52,226 nucleotides of DNA. Source: CBDIHP01 sp965279195. Its GTDB lineage: Bacteria > Planctomycetota > Planctomycetia > Isosphaerales > Isosphaeraceae. The notes below the pieces were generated by a model that was given only the letters and a program-made list of their open reading frames with translations, did not search any database and had not been told where the DNA came from. How positions within the stretch are numbered: position 1 is the stretch's first letter; each line of letters starts with the position of its first letter. The translations under genes and the position numbers were made by a program. This document shows, piece after piece, positions 8,441 through 15,806 of this stretch. Location: positions 1 to 52,226 of the forward strand of contig CBDIHP010000010.1 of NCBI GenBank assembly GCA_965279195.1. Reading direction: 5' to 3'.

Positions 8441-8513
8441 TTGCGCCGGCAGGAATCGAACCTACGACCTCCAGGTTATGAGCCTGGCGAGCTAGCCGCT
8501 GCTCCACGGCGCA
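8441..8513 (-). tRNA. tRNA-Met (CAT), probably initiator
   Basis: All four arms fold: a 7-bp acceptor stem (TGCGCCG with CGGCGCA), D stem GAGC/GCTC, anticodon stem CCAGG/CCTGG with loop CTCATAA, and a T arm with loop TTCGATT. The anticodon CAT is complementary to 8478-8480. Initiator features are A11-U24 in the D stem and close overall likeness to bacterial tRNA-fMet. Two features deviate: the 1-72 pair is U-A rather than the usual C-A mismatch, and the three G-C pairs of the anticodon stem are reduced to A29-U41, G30-C40, G31-C39. CCA is not encoded. An elongator Met or a lysidine Ile tRNA is possible but less likely. Confidence 0.9.
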
Positions 8514-8899
8514 CTCGAATAGTACGTTACGTTCGCCCGTTTGGCCAGACCCTGGTCCCCCGATTTCTCGATTGTCGCCCCGGAACGGCCGCCCCCGCAT
8601 CGTCGGCCCCGTTCGGATTCCGCGCCGGAATCGCCCGATTCCCGGAAATTTGGATCGCGTTCACGATCGTCCGCGCGTAAATTTGTTACTTCGCGCTCGA
8701 TTGCGGCTCGGTCGAGGTTTCCTATCCCTCCAAGCAAAGTGGCATCCCGCCAGGGAAGACCCCCCGGCAGCCGATCGCTATGGATTGGCGGGCGGTCGCC
8801 ATTGCTCCCCCTCCCGAGCAGACACCGCGTGCCTTAATGCGTTCGTCGACAGGCGCCCCGATTGGGCGTGGGATGACGGTTTGCACGGAGCGATTCCGC
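8514..8899. other. Gap between tRNA and xer gene
   Basis: This 386-base stretch holds no convincing gene. A weak promoter-like pair for the downstream recombinase is TTGCGG at 8701 and TATCCC at 8723 (16-base spacing). The upstream control region of the minus-strand tRNA must lie in the first 60 bases, but I see no clear -35/-10 pair there. Confidence 0.4.
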
Positions 8900-9784
8900 A
8901 TGCACGCTTCCACACTTGGATTCCTCGAGTACCTCCGGCGTGAGAAGAATGCGTCGATCCACACGATCCGCTGCTACGAGGACGACCTCGGCCAGTTCGA
9001 GACGTACCTGGCCGGGGCGGCCGGGGCGGATGCGGACCCCAGGTCGGCGGACGCTCGGCGTTTACGCGGCTACTCGGCGTGGCTGAACTCGCAGGGTTAC
9101 GCCCCGGCGACCATCGCCCGGCGGCTCGCGAGCCTGAGGTCCTTCTTCAAGCATCAGAGACGTCAGGGGGCGATCACGGGCGACCCGGCCTCGGGGTTGC
9201 GGAACCCGAAGCAGCCCAAGAGGTTGCCGAGGCTCCTGACGGTGGATCAGCTCATCGGGTTCCTCGACGGCCTGCCCGCCAACGACTGGGCGGGCACGAG
9301 GGACAGGGCCATGTTCGAGACACTCTACGGCGGGGGGCTTCGCGTGAGCGAGCTGGTGGGCCTGGACCTCGCCGACCTGGACACGGAGCAGGGACTCCTA
9401 CGCGTCCGCGGCAAGGGTCGCCGGGAGAGATTGTGCCCCGTTGGCGCCGAAGCGTTTCGATGGCTCGACGCTTGCATACAGTCGAGGTCGCCCGCGAAGG
9501 CCGGCGAGCCCGCGGTGTTCCTCAACGCCCGAGGGGGTCGACTGACGTCGCGTTCGGTCGGCCGGATCCTGCACGACCGCTTTTTGGAGCAGGGGCTGGA
9601 CCCCGAGGCTAGCCCGCACACGCTGCGGCACAGCTTCGCGACCCACCTTCTGGACAGCGGGGCGGACCTCCGGAGTGTCCAGGAACTGTTAGGGCACCGC
9701 AGCCTGGCGACAACGCAGATTTACACCCATGTCTCGAAAGAGAGACTCCTGGATGCCTACAACGACGCCCACCCGAGGGCCTGA
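8900..9784 (+). CDS. xerC/D: Tyrosine recombinase XerC/XerD
   Basis: A 294-residue site-specific recombinase of standard Xer length, expected to resolve chromosome dimers at dif with FtsK. The N-terminal SAM-like DNA-binding domain covers about residues 1-100 and the catalytic domain about 110-285. All catalytic residues are visible: R148 (GGGLRVSEL), K172 (RGKGRRERL), H240 and R243 (HTLRHSFATHL), H266 (LGHRSLATT) and nucleophile Y275 (QIYTHVS). The ATG at 8900 has GGAG nine bases upstream and gives the usual N-terminus; in-frame ATGs at 8780 and 8873 would add sequence unlike the family. XerC cannot be told from XerD by eye. The nearby tRNA raised the question of an integrative element, but length and motifs fit the housekeeping enzyme. 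Confidence 0.93.
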   Translation: MHASTLGFLEYLRREKNASIHTIRCYEDDLGQFETYLAGAAGADADPRSADARRLRGYSAWLNSQGYAPATIARRLASLRSFFKHQRRQGAITGDPASGLRNPKQPKRLPRLLTVDQLIGFLDGLPANDWAGTRDRAMFETLYGGGLRVSELVGLDLADLDTEQGLLRVRGKGRRERLCPVGAEAFRWLDACIQSRSPAKAGEPAVFLNARGGRLTSRSVGRILHDRFLEQGLDPEASPHTLRHSFATHLLDSGADLRSVQELLGHRSLATTQIYTHVSKERLLDAYNDAHPRA

Positions 9785-9842
9785 TCGGGAAAAAAACGGG
9801 TGGCCGACGGTGTCCCGAAAGTCAAGATGTCGCGTTCGTTTT

Positions 9843-9871
9843 TTGACGATCGCGCCAAAGTGATGTATAGA
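9843..9871 (+). promoter_or_regulatory. Strong sigma-70-type promoter of the EBP-like regulator
   Basis: TTGACG and TATAGA are separated by 17 bases and match the consensus at 5 of 6 and 4 of 6 positions. The transcript would carry a leader of about 185 bases before the ATG at 10065. That leader contains a short GGGCC/GGCCC hairpin near 9940 and no obvious riboswitch. Confidence 0.6.
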
Positions 9872-10064
9872 AACAACGGTATCCCCCGCGTTTCGACTCA
9901 AGTCCGCGACGTCGCCTGTCGCGGAGCCTCGCACGGAAGGGCCTGATGGCCCGCCCTGGCGAGCGCCAGTGATCAAAGAGGATTGGGGGGATACCTCATT
10001 CCTCAGGGATGACGCACCGGCCCCTCACATATTCGGCGGGCGCCTTTTCCGAGAGAATGATTCC

Positions 10065-11585
10065 ATGAGCAAGGCCCGAATCTTAATTGTTCACCCGGAG
10101 CCGTCCTTACTGGCGTTGCTCTCCTCGATGCTCCAGTCGCTCGGGCATGGGATCGACGAGGCTTCGAACGAACGCGTGGCGGTCCGGATGCTGGAGCGGG
10201 GGGGGATCAACCTCGTGCTCGCCGGCGTGGACCCCAGTGATGGTGACTGTCTGGAACTCCTGACTTACGTCCGCCGCAAGCAGCCCCAGGTCCCCGTGAT
10301 CCTGCTGTTCCCGACGCCCCACCCCGACCGGGCCCGCGAGGCCACGAGGAATGGTGCGACGGCCGTCCTGAAGTTCCCGATCCCGGCCACCGAGCTGCGG
10401 GCCGTGGTGACCCAGGCGTGCGAGTCGCTCCGCCAGGGCTCGTCCTCGTCCCCGAGCGGCAACGGCCACAGCCAGTCGGCCCCGGCGACGTCGTTCACCT
10501 CGAACGGGAACGGGACATACCGCCCGGTGCCGGCCGCCCCGGTGAGCCTGGCCCCGGCCCCTTCGGGCCCCGTCCGGAACGAACAACCCGCCGCTCCCAT
10601 CGGCGGGCCTTCCGTGCTCGGCGAGGACACGGGGCTGAAGCAGGCGGTCGAGTTGGCCTCCACCGTGGCCGCGACCAAGACGCCCGTGCTGATCGTCGGC
10701 GAGCAGGGGACCGGCAAGTCCCTGATCGCCCGGACGATCCACCAGCAGTGCAGCCGCCGCGACTCGCCGTTCCTCGAAGTGGCCTGCTCCGGCGTCGATG
10801 AACTGGCCCTCGAACGCGAGCTGTTCGGCCAGAAGATCGACGACCCCGAGGCAGCGATCGACCGCCCCGGCAAGCTCGCCCGGGCCGACGGCGGCACGCT
10901 CCTGCTCGACGAGGTCGCCGCCCTGTCGCCGAGCCTCCAGGCCCAGCTCCTACGGGTGATCCAGGAAGGCGTCTTCGAGCCCCTGGGCTCGACCAAGTCG
11001 ATCAGGGTCGATTTGCGGTTCATCCTGGCGACCCGCGAAAACCTCCCCGCGCTGGTGGAGCAGGGCAAGTTCCTCCGGGAGCTGTACGAGCGGATCAGCC
11101 TGATCTGCCTCAAGCTGCCCCCCTTGCGGGCCCGCGGCAGCGACATCGAGATCCTGGCCGAGCACTTCCGGACCAAGTACGCCCGGGAGTTCGCCAAGCC
11201 GACCGTCCAGTTCGCCCCGGACGCCATCGAGCTGATGTACCGGCACGACTGGCCCGGCAATGTCCGCGAGCTGGAGAGCGTCGTCCAGCGCGGCGTGGCG
11301 TTGAGCCAGGGATCGCGGATCACCCCGGCGAACCTTTCGATCGGCCAGTCTCCCTCGCGGAGCAGCCGGCCGGTCCACAACCCCAAGCCCCACCTCTCGA
11401 TGGAGCTCCGCCCCCTGAAGGAGGCGCTCGAGGAGCCCGAGAAGCAGATCATCATCCAGGCCCTGCGGGCCCTCAACTGGAACCGCCAGGAGACCGCCCG
11501 GGTGCTCGACATCAACCGGACGACCCTCTACAAGAAGATGAAGAAGTACGGCCTCCTGATGGACGAGCCGGCCTTGCTAAACTGA
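10065..11585 (+). CDS. NtrC-like regulator with degenerate receiver and no GAFTGA loop
   Basis: A 506-residue protein built as pseudo-receiver (about 1-120), Gly/Ser/Pro linker (121-182), AAA+ domain (about 184-415) and Fis-type helix-turn-helix (about 452-498, NWNRQETARVLDINRTTLYKKM). The AAA+ part has Walker A GEQGTGKS (212-219), Walker B GGTLLLDEV and the HDWPGNVREL sensor region, so ATP binding is likely. Two functional sites are missing. In the receiver the acidic pair after ILIV is His-Pro and the phospho-acceptor position is Gly54, although Lys103 survives. In the AAA+ domain the sigma-54-contacting GAFTGA loop after ELFG is replaced by IDDPEAAIDRPG (258-269). It is therefore probably neither phosphorylated nor a standard sigma-54 activator. 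The ATG at 10065 puts the receiver at the N-terminus. Confidence 0.88.
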   Translation: MSKARILIVHPEPSLLALLSSMLQSLGHGIDEASNERVAVRMLERGGINLVLAGVDPSDGDCLELLTYVRRKQPQVPVILLFPTPHPDRAREATRNGATAVLKFPIPATELRAVVTQACESLRQGSSSSPSGNGHSQSAPATSFTSNGNGTYRPVPAAPVSLAPAPSGPVRNEQPAAPIGGPSVLGEDTGLKQAVELASTVAATKTPVLIVGEQGTGKSLIARTIHQQCSRRDSPFLEVACSGVDELALERELFGQKIDDPEAAIDRPGKLARADGGTLLLDEVAALSPSLQAQLLRVIQEGVFEPLGSTKSIRVDLRFILATRENLPALVEQGKFLRELYERISLICLKLPPLRARGSDIEILAEHFRTKYAREFAKPTVQFAPDAIELMYRHDWPGNVRELESVVQRGVALSQGSRITPANLSIGQSPSRSSRPVHNPKPHLSMELRPLKEALEEPEKQIIIQALRALNWNRQETARVLDINRTTLYKKMKKYGLLMDEPALLN

Positions 11586-11808
11586 TCCGATCGATGCGAT
11601 TTGACGGTTCGCCATGGCTGGCGCTCCTGACTCCTCCTGATCGACGACGATACCTTCCAACCAGCTCGCCCGACTGACCGCCCGGCGTCCCCCGCGCCGA
11701 TCGGATCGATCCGTCGCCATTCGCCCTATTCGATCCATCTTCTGACCGACCCGATCGCTCGGCCCGACCGAGGACGGCCCAGGCCGGGAGCAAACCGTTG
11801 GAACCAGG

Positions 11809-11840
11809 AAAGGCCACCGCCCGCGAGGGGGGTGGCCTTT
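11809..11840. terminator. Hairpin terminator downstream of the regulator
   Basis: AAAGGCCACC (11809-11818) pairs perfectly with GGTGGCCTTT (11831-11840) across a 12-base loop. The A/T ends of the stem give it the look of a bidirectional Rho-independent terminator. It lies 223 bases after the regulator stop and 172 bases from the end of the minus-strand E2-like gene. Confidence 0.65.
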
Positions 11841-12012
11841 GTTGTGCGCCTGAAAACCCAGACGGGGTGGGGTGAAGACGCCGCCCGGCAGGAGAGGTGT
11901 CACTCCGCCCACATCTCGCCCGGCATACGGGTGGTCCGTTCTGTCATCCGCCCTCGTCGGCGGGGTGACGCGGCTTCCGGCTCGCGTCCGCATCCCACCC
12001 TTCACAAGAAGG

Positions 12013-12735
12013 TCAGTCGAGGAAGATGACATCTTCCTGAACGGGCGGGGGCGTGGGTCGCGCGGGGGCGTTGGGGAAGAGGTTCAAGGGCTCGCGCGGG
12101 GGGCGAGGCGCCGAGGGCCGCAGGTCCACTTCCATGTCGAGGACGACGACGGAGTTGGTGTCGTCGAGCTCGATGATCGGTTCGAAGGGGTGGGGTTCGG
12201 GCTCGGGCTCGGGGGCTTTGGGGGCGGGGGGCTCGACCCGGGGGGCGCCTGTGCGGAGGTCGCGGAGCGGGCGGCCGTCCATGGGGAACCGGTGGGCCGT
12301 CTGGTTGGCGGTCCAGAGGGCGGCCTCGCGGTTGTAGGGGCTGCGGATGTCGTAGTTCTGGTAACGGGCCATGTCCCAGAGCATGACGCAGAGTTCGTCG
12401 AGCGCCAGGCTGGGGACCCAGTGGGTGCCGTACGCCCCCAGGCAGATCATCCCGATCTCGGAGATGTTCGGGTGGTAGATCGGGGTGAGCCAGCGCAGCT
12501 CGGGCATGGTCCGGGGGTAGGATGCCCCGAGCTTGACGTCGACCTCGTGAAAGTCGCGGACGACGACCTTGCCCTTCTCGCGGGCGAGGCTCTTGCCGGC
12601 GAACCCAATGACGTAATGCTGCGGCGGGGTGCCGGTGACCGCCTTGAACCGGAAGACCGTGCTTTCGGCCTTGAGCCGTTCGAGCGCGGCGAGGTCGGAC
12701 CTGAGCCGACGGATCCGGGGGGACTCGTACGCCAT
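12013..12735 (-). CDS. E2-like ubiquitin-conjugating enzyme
   Basis: A 240-residue protein with a complete UBC fold signature. An N-terminal amphipathic helix (SPRIRRLRSDLAALERL) is followed by YPRTMPELRWLTPIYHPN. The HPN triad lies at 88-90, the catalytic Cys at 98 (GMICLG) and WVP at 106-108. The spacing HPNI-x3-G-x-IC and C-x7-W-x-P is the same as in eukaryotic E2 enzymes. It should accept an activated ubiquitin-like protein as a thioester and pass it to a target. After residue 155 comes a Pro/Glu-rich tail with three hydrophobic-acidic patches: IIELDD (187-192), VVVLDME (196-202) and VIFLD (236-240, the C-terminus). The start at 12735 begins right at the first helix; an ATG at 12807 would add 24 low-complexity residues, and neither has a clear ribosome site. 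The Ubl gene ends upstream on the same strand. Confidence 0.88.
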   Translation of the reverse strand: MAYESPRIRRLRSDLAALERLKAESTVFRFKAVTGTPPQHYVIGFAGKSLAREKGKVVVRDFHEVDVKLGASYPRTMPELRWLTPIYHPNISEIGMICLGAYGTHWVPSLALDELCVMLWDMARYQNYDIRSPYNREAALWTANQTAHRFPMDGRPLRDLRTGAPRVEPPAPKAPEPEPEPHPFEPIIELDDTNSVVVLDMEVDLRPSAPRPPREPLNLFPNAPARPTPPPVQEDVIFLD

Positions 12736-12840
12736 GGGGTTCTGCCCGGTAGTCGTTGCGACGGAGGATCCGGAGCCGATCGCGCTCGCGTCGCCCACGC
12801 CGGGCATCCCGAGCGGGATCGGCCCTATTGTAAACGATCC

Positions 12841-13137
12841 TCAGGCGCCCGCCACGACCTCGGGGTAGATGATGAGGTGGTCGCCGTTCTGGACGCCGGC
12901 CTCGACGAGGGTCATCGCTTCGAGGAGCCGCCGGCCGCCTTCCTTGTGGTCCAGCGAGTAGCTCATCGGCTGCCCGTCGGGACTGGTGGCGGGGAGATTC
13001 ATCTTGGTGATGATGTTGGGGATGATTCGGCTCACCGGGACGCTGAAGGCGATGACCGCCTTCACCGACTTGGCCCCGGTCTGGTCCAGGAACGTGACCT
13101 GGATCCCGCTGGCTTCCGCGTTACCGCCGTACGACAT
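12841..13137 (-). CDS. Ubiquitin-like protein (YukD/EsaB type)
   Basis: A 98-residue small protein with a beta-grasp pattern: strand IQVTFLDQTG, strand KAVIAFSVPV, helix SRIIPNIITKMNLP, then SYSLDHKEGGRRLLEAMTLVEAGVQNGDHLIIYPE. This resembles YukD/EsaB ubiquitin-like proteins, in which the helix follows a Pro-Val-Ser turn and GVQNGDHL leads into the last strand. The chain ends VVAGA, so there is no di-glycine; one glycine is followed by a terminal alanine. The start at 13137 has a strong AGAGGAGG ribosome site; the frame is open 22 codons upstream. It is followed by the E2-like gene on the same strand, which suggests it is the protein the E2 carries. A solitary type VII secretion role is the main alternative, but no such genes are nearby. 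Confidence 0.8.
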   Translation of the reverse strand: MSYGGNAEASGIQVTFLDQTGAKSVKAVIAFSVPVSRIIPNIITKMNLPATSPDGQPMSYSLDHKEGGRRLLEAMTLVEAGVQNGDHLIIYPEVVAGA

Positions 13138-13302
13138 GTTCGGTGTTCCTCCTCTGTTCCCAGTTCGCCCTGGGGTCGCCGATATTGGGTTTGAGGGAGC
13201 CAAAAACCGCGAGATCGGCGGACGGAAGCGTGATCCCTAGCATACCGCCCGGACGTCGCGCCGCAACGAATTCCTTCGCCTTGCCCTCTGAACAAACGGG
13301 CA

Positions 13303-13331
13303 GAGCCCCTGCGGCGTTGCGGCAGGGCCTC
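13303..13331 (-). terminator. Hairpin just after the RING-like gene
   Basis: On the minus strand a 10-base stem with one mismatch (13331-13322 with 13312-13303) encloses a 9-base loop. A short T-containing stretch (GTTTGTTC) follows about 8 bases later. It begins 3 bases beyond the stop codon. If it terminates, the Ubl and E2 genes have their own promoter. Confidence 0.45.
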
Positions 13332-13334
13332 GTT

Positions 13335-14237
13335 TCAGCCCGGGACGCCCGTCTTGCCGTTGCATCCGAAGATCGAGCAGCCGCCGACGAACTCCCAGCA
13401 ATCCCGGTGGTGCGGGGCCCGGCAGGTGGTGCAGATGACCCTGGGGGGCTCGTGGACCGCCTCGCCGCAGACCTTGCAGACCGGGGCCCCGGCCTCCTCG
13501 ACCTCGGCGGCCCCCGCGCTCACCACGGCGATGCCGTCGCCCAGGCGGGTGGCGACGCCCGAGAGCAGGCCGTCGTGGATCTTGAGCGCCTCGCGGACGA
13601 TCGCGGCGAGGGACTCGGTGCTGTTGCCGAGGTTGCGGTCGATCTGGACCAGCAGCCGCTCGGGGTTGATCGAGATCAGCATCCCCCCCGGCGGGCCCAG
13701 CCGCAGGAGGGCGCCCATCGCCCAACGGATCGGGTCGGAGAGGAAGTCCCTGGCCATCTCGGGGTCGTTGGCCTGGACGATGAAGTACTTGTCGAATTCC
13801 AGATCCCCGCTGCGCACCAGGCGGGTGCCCTTGGGCGGCTGCGGGGCGGCCGGACGGATGGTGGGTGCGAGTTCGAGCCGGAAGGGGAGGCCCTTGGCGA
13901 ACCGGGCGACCACGCGGGTCCGGGGGGTGTGGATCCCGTCGCCGACGTTGGGCGCCAGGCCGACGCGGACGAGCGAGCCGTTGTGCCCGAAGCTGACGGT
14001 CGGGGGGCTGGACATCCCCCGGTTCTCGTACTTGCCCCGGTGGCGGCTGGCGAGCTGCCGGTACGCGCGGTAGCGGCCCCCGGTGATCAGGGAGACCCCG
14101 CCGACCGTCATCCGGATGATCCCGTAGATGACCAGGCAGAAGACCGCGATGAAGATGACGCCCATGTCCACGACCCGTCGCCGAGGGCGGTCGCCCCCGG
14201 CGGCGGTGAGGACCGACGGCGCCGGGGGGGAACCCAT
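13335..14237 (-). CDS. Membrane-anchored protein with C-terminal RING/PHD-like zinc finger
   Basis: A protein of up to 300 residues. A single hydrophobic helix at about 25-45 (MGVIFIAVFCLVIYGIIRM) anchors it near the N-terminus. The middle part (about 80-245) resembles cytoplasmic DUF3137-type domains (LEFDKYFIVQANDPEMARDFL) but is not certain. The tail holds eight candidate zinc ligands: C254, C257, C269, C272, H277, C280, C287 and C292. The order is C4HC3, with PHHRDCW in the middle, as in bacterial RING-like treble clefs of the Prok-RING type. Beside a Ubl and an E2-like gene, an E3-like ligase role is the obvious hypothesis. The start may instead be the Met at 14165, which would begin directly at the membrane helix. 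It lies 50 bases downstream of the YihY gene and may be cotranscribed with it. Confidence 0.75.
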   Translation of the reverse strand: MGSPPAPSVLTAAGGDRPRRRVVDMGVIFIAVFCLVIYGIIRMTVGGVSLITGGRYRAYRQLASRHRGKYENRGMSSPPTVSFGHNGSLVRVGLAPNVGDGIHTPRTRVVARFAKGLPFRLELAPTIRPAAPQPPKGTRLVRSGDLEFDKYFIVQANDPEMARDFLSDPIRWAMGALLRLGPPGGMLISINPERLLVQIDRNLGNSTESLAAIVREALKIHDGLLSGVATRLGDGIAVVSAGAAEVEEAGAPVCKVCGEAVHEPPRVICTTCRAPHHRDCWEFVGGCSIFGCNGKTGVPG

Positions 14238-14287
14238 CGATCAGTCTATGACGCCCCCGATCGCCGACGCAACGGGACGCAGCCGGA

Positions 14288-15265
14288 TCAGCGTCCCGAG
14301 ACCGCGGGATCCGGCACGAGTGCCAAGGAATCCTCGGCCGGCGGAGTACCCGACCGGTTCCCCCGGGAACGTCCCAGCGGCGACGCCTGCTCGATGATCT
14401 GATTCATCTGCGCGGAGACCAGCAGCACCACGCTGGTGAGCCAGAACCAGAACAGCAGGACCATCACGCCGCCGAGCGAGCCGTAGGTCTTGTCGTACCC
14501 GCCCCAGGTCTGGACGTAGTACCGGAACCCGAACGTGATCCCCAGGAACGCCAGCGTCCCGAGCAGGCTCCCGGGTGTGATCCACTCCCAGCGCTGATTG
14601 GCGTCGGGCCCGACATAGAGGCAGAGGGCGAGGCTCAACAGGATCATGATGACGATGACCGCGATCTGCACAGCGGTCGCCAGCGCGGCGGCCACCTCCG
14701 ACAACCCCAGCCACCCGAGGATCTGCGGCCAGGCGACGACCGCCACCAGTGAGCCGATGAGGATCACCGCCTCGATCAGGGTCATGACGATGGCGGTGAG
14801 ACGCAGCCTGACGAAGGATCGCGTCTCCTTGACCCCGTAGATCCGGTCCATGGCGTCGATCACGGCCAGGAATAGGCTCGACGCCAGCCAGAGGGTCACC
14901 GCGAGGCCGACCGACAGCAGCCCGACCGGCGGCTCCTTCTGGATCCGGGCGATCTGGTCCTCGACCACCTTCGTGGCCTCGGCGGGAAGGGCCGCTTCGA
15001 GCGACGCCTGGAGTTCGCCGACCGTCAACTGGCCGACCCCCTGCGCATGGGGGCCGGCGTTGATGTCCGGCAGGGCCTGGACGGCGAGGGTCAGGACGAG
15101 GGCGAGGAACGGCACGACCGCCAGCATGGCGTAGAAGGCGACGGCGGCCGCGCGCGTGAGGATCTCGTTCTCATTCATCTGCCGCCAGGTGCGCAGGCCG
15201 ACCTCTCGGATCGAGAGGCCGCCGAGGCTCATCGCCTGCCGCAGTCGGATCGGTGGGGACATCAT
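14288..15265 (-). CDS. YihY/BrkB-family inner membrane protein
   Basis: A 325-residue polytopic membrane protein of the YihY/virulence factor BrkB family, once misnamed RNase BN. Six hydrophobic segments are visible. The signature blocks are AAAVAFYAMLAVVPFLALVL near the N-terminus, a middle segment with DAMDRIYGVKETRSFVRLRL, and the C-terminal WEWITPGSLLGTLAFLGITFGFRYYV and YGSLGGVMVLLFWFW. The molecular function of the family is not established. Two adjacent ATGs at 15265 and 15262 follow an AGGAG; the second has the better spacing. It precedes the RING-like gene on the same strand. Confidence 0.9.
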   Translation of the reverse strand: MMSPPIRLRQAMSLGGLSIREVGLRTWRQMNENEILTRAAAVAFYAMLAVVPFLALVLTLAVQALPDINAGPHAQGVGQLTVGELQASLEAALPAEATKVVEDQIARIQKEPPVGLLSVGLAVTLWLASSLFLAVIDAMDRIYGVKETRSFVRLRLTAIVMTLIEAVILIGSLVAVVAWPQILGWLGLSEVAAALATAVQIAVIVIMILLSLALCLYVGPDANQRWEWITPGSLLGTLAFLGITFGFRYYVQTWGGYDKTYGSLGGVMVLLFWFWLTSVVLLVSAQMNQIIEQASPLGRSRGNRSGTPPAEDSLALVPDPAVSGR

Positions 15266-15479
15266 GGCTCCTCGGCGGTCGTGAAACGGTCAGGGCGGAT
15301 TCAAAGTGCCGGAGGTCGTGCTGGGCCTCTCCCGGCTCATGGGAAACCGAGCAGCCCGTGTGCCAGCGCGGCATGTCGTTCGCGACGGTCGCGACAAGTA
15401 TCGAGTAGGCCATTGGTCCAGGCCTGGAGCCAGGCGGCATCGGATGGATTCCGGACGGACACTCACCAAGGATCACGAC

Positions 15480-15695
15480 ATGCGTTGGCACTGCAAGATG
15501 GCCGTCTCGCTCCCCCTCATCATTGTCGGCTGCGGCCCCACGTCGGGCGGGATGGTGAATCCGAACCCGGCGATGACAAACCCGTCGTCCGAGAAGCCCG
15601 CGATGCGGACCGACCAGCCGGCGTTCGTCCCCGAGACGACCCCCGCGCAGAACGAGGCGGCCTCGAAGCCCGGGTCGGAGGCGGTGCCCGAGTGA
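15480..15695 (+). CDS. Small secreted lipoprotein
   Basis: A 71-residue protein of unknown function. It begins with MRWHCK and a hydrophobic core, then the lipobox IVGC with Cys18 as the predicted lipidation site. The mature part is a low-complexity Pro/Asn/Ser/Glu-rich chain with no fold I recognise. AAGGA lies nine bases before the ATG. The frame is open 58 codons upstream, but that part is Arg-rich and unlike coding sequence. It may be a structural or spacer lipoprotein (inference). Confidence 0.6.
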   Translation: MRWHCKMAVSLPLIIVGCGPTSGGMVNPNPAMTNPSSEKPAMRTDQPAFVPETTPAQNEAASKPGSEAVPE

Positions 15696-15806
15696 GGTGA
15701 CGGAACGTCGCCACTGAGGCCGCGAACCTTGGCGACCCGATGGGGGCCCGATACACTGTGAGGAGACCCGAACGCACCTACGGTTGGAACTCCGAGACGC
15801 CCTCGC

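Noticed and set aside
8441..9784. tRNA next to a tyrosine recombinase as a sign of an integrated element
   Set aside because: The recombinase has the length and motifs of housekeeping Xer, its neighbours are not phage or plasmid genes, and I saw no second copy of the tRNA 3' end.
10065..11585. Annotation as a standard sigma-54-dependent response regulator
   Set aside because: The phospho-acceptor Asp and the GAFTGA loop are both absent, so the standard label would mislead.
12841..13137. The ubiquitin-like protein as part of a type VII secretion locus
   Set aside because: No WXG100, EccC-type ATPase or other secretion gene lies near; the adjacent E2-like gene is the better context.
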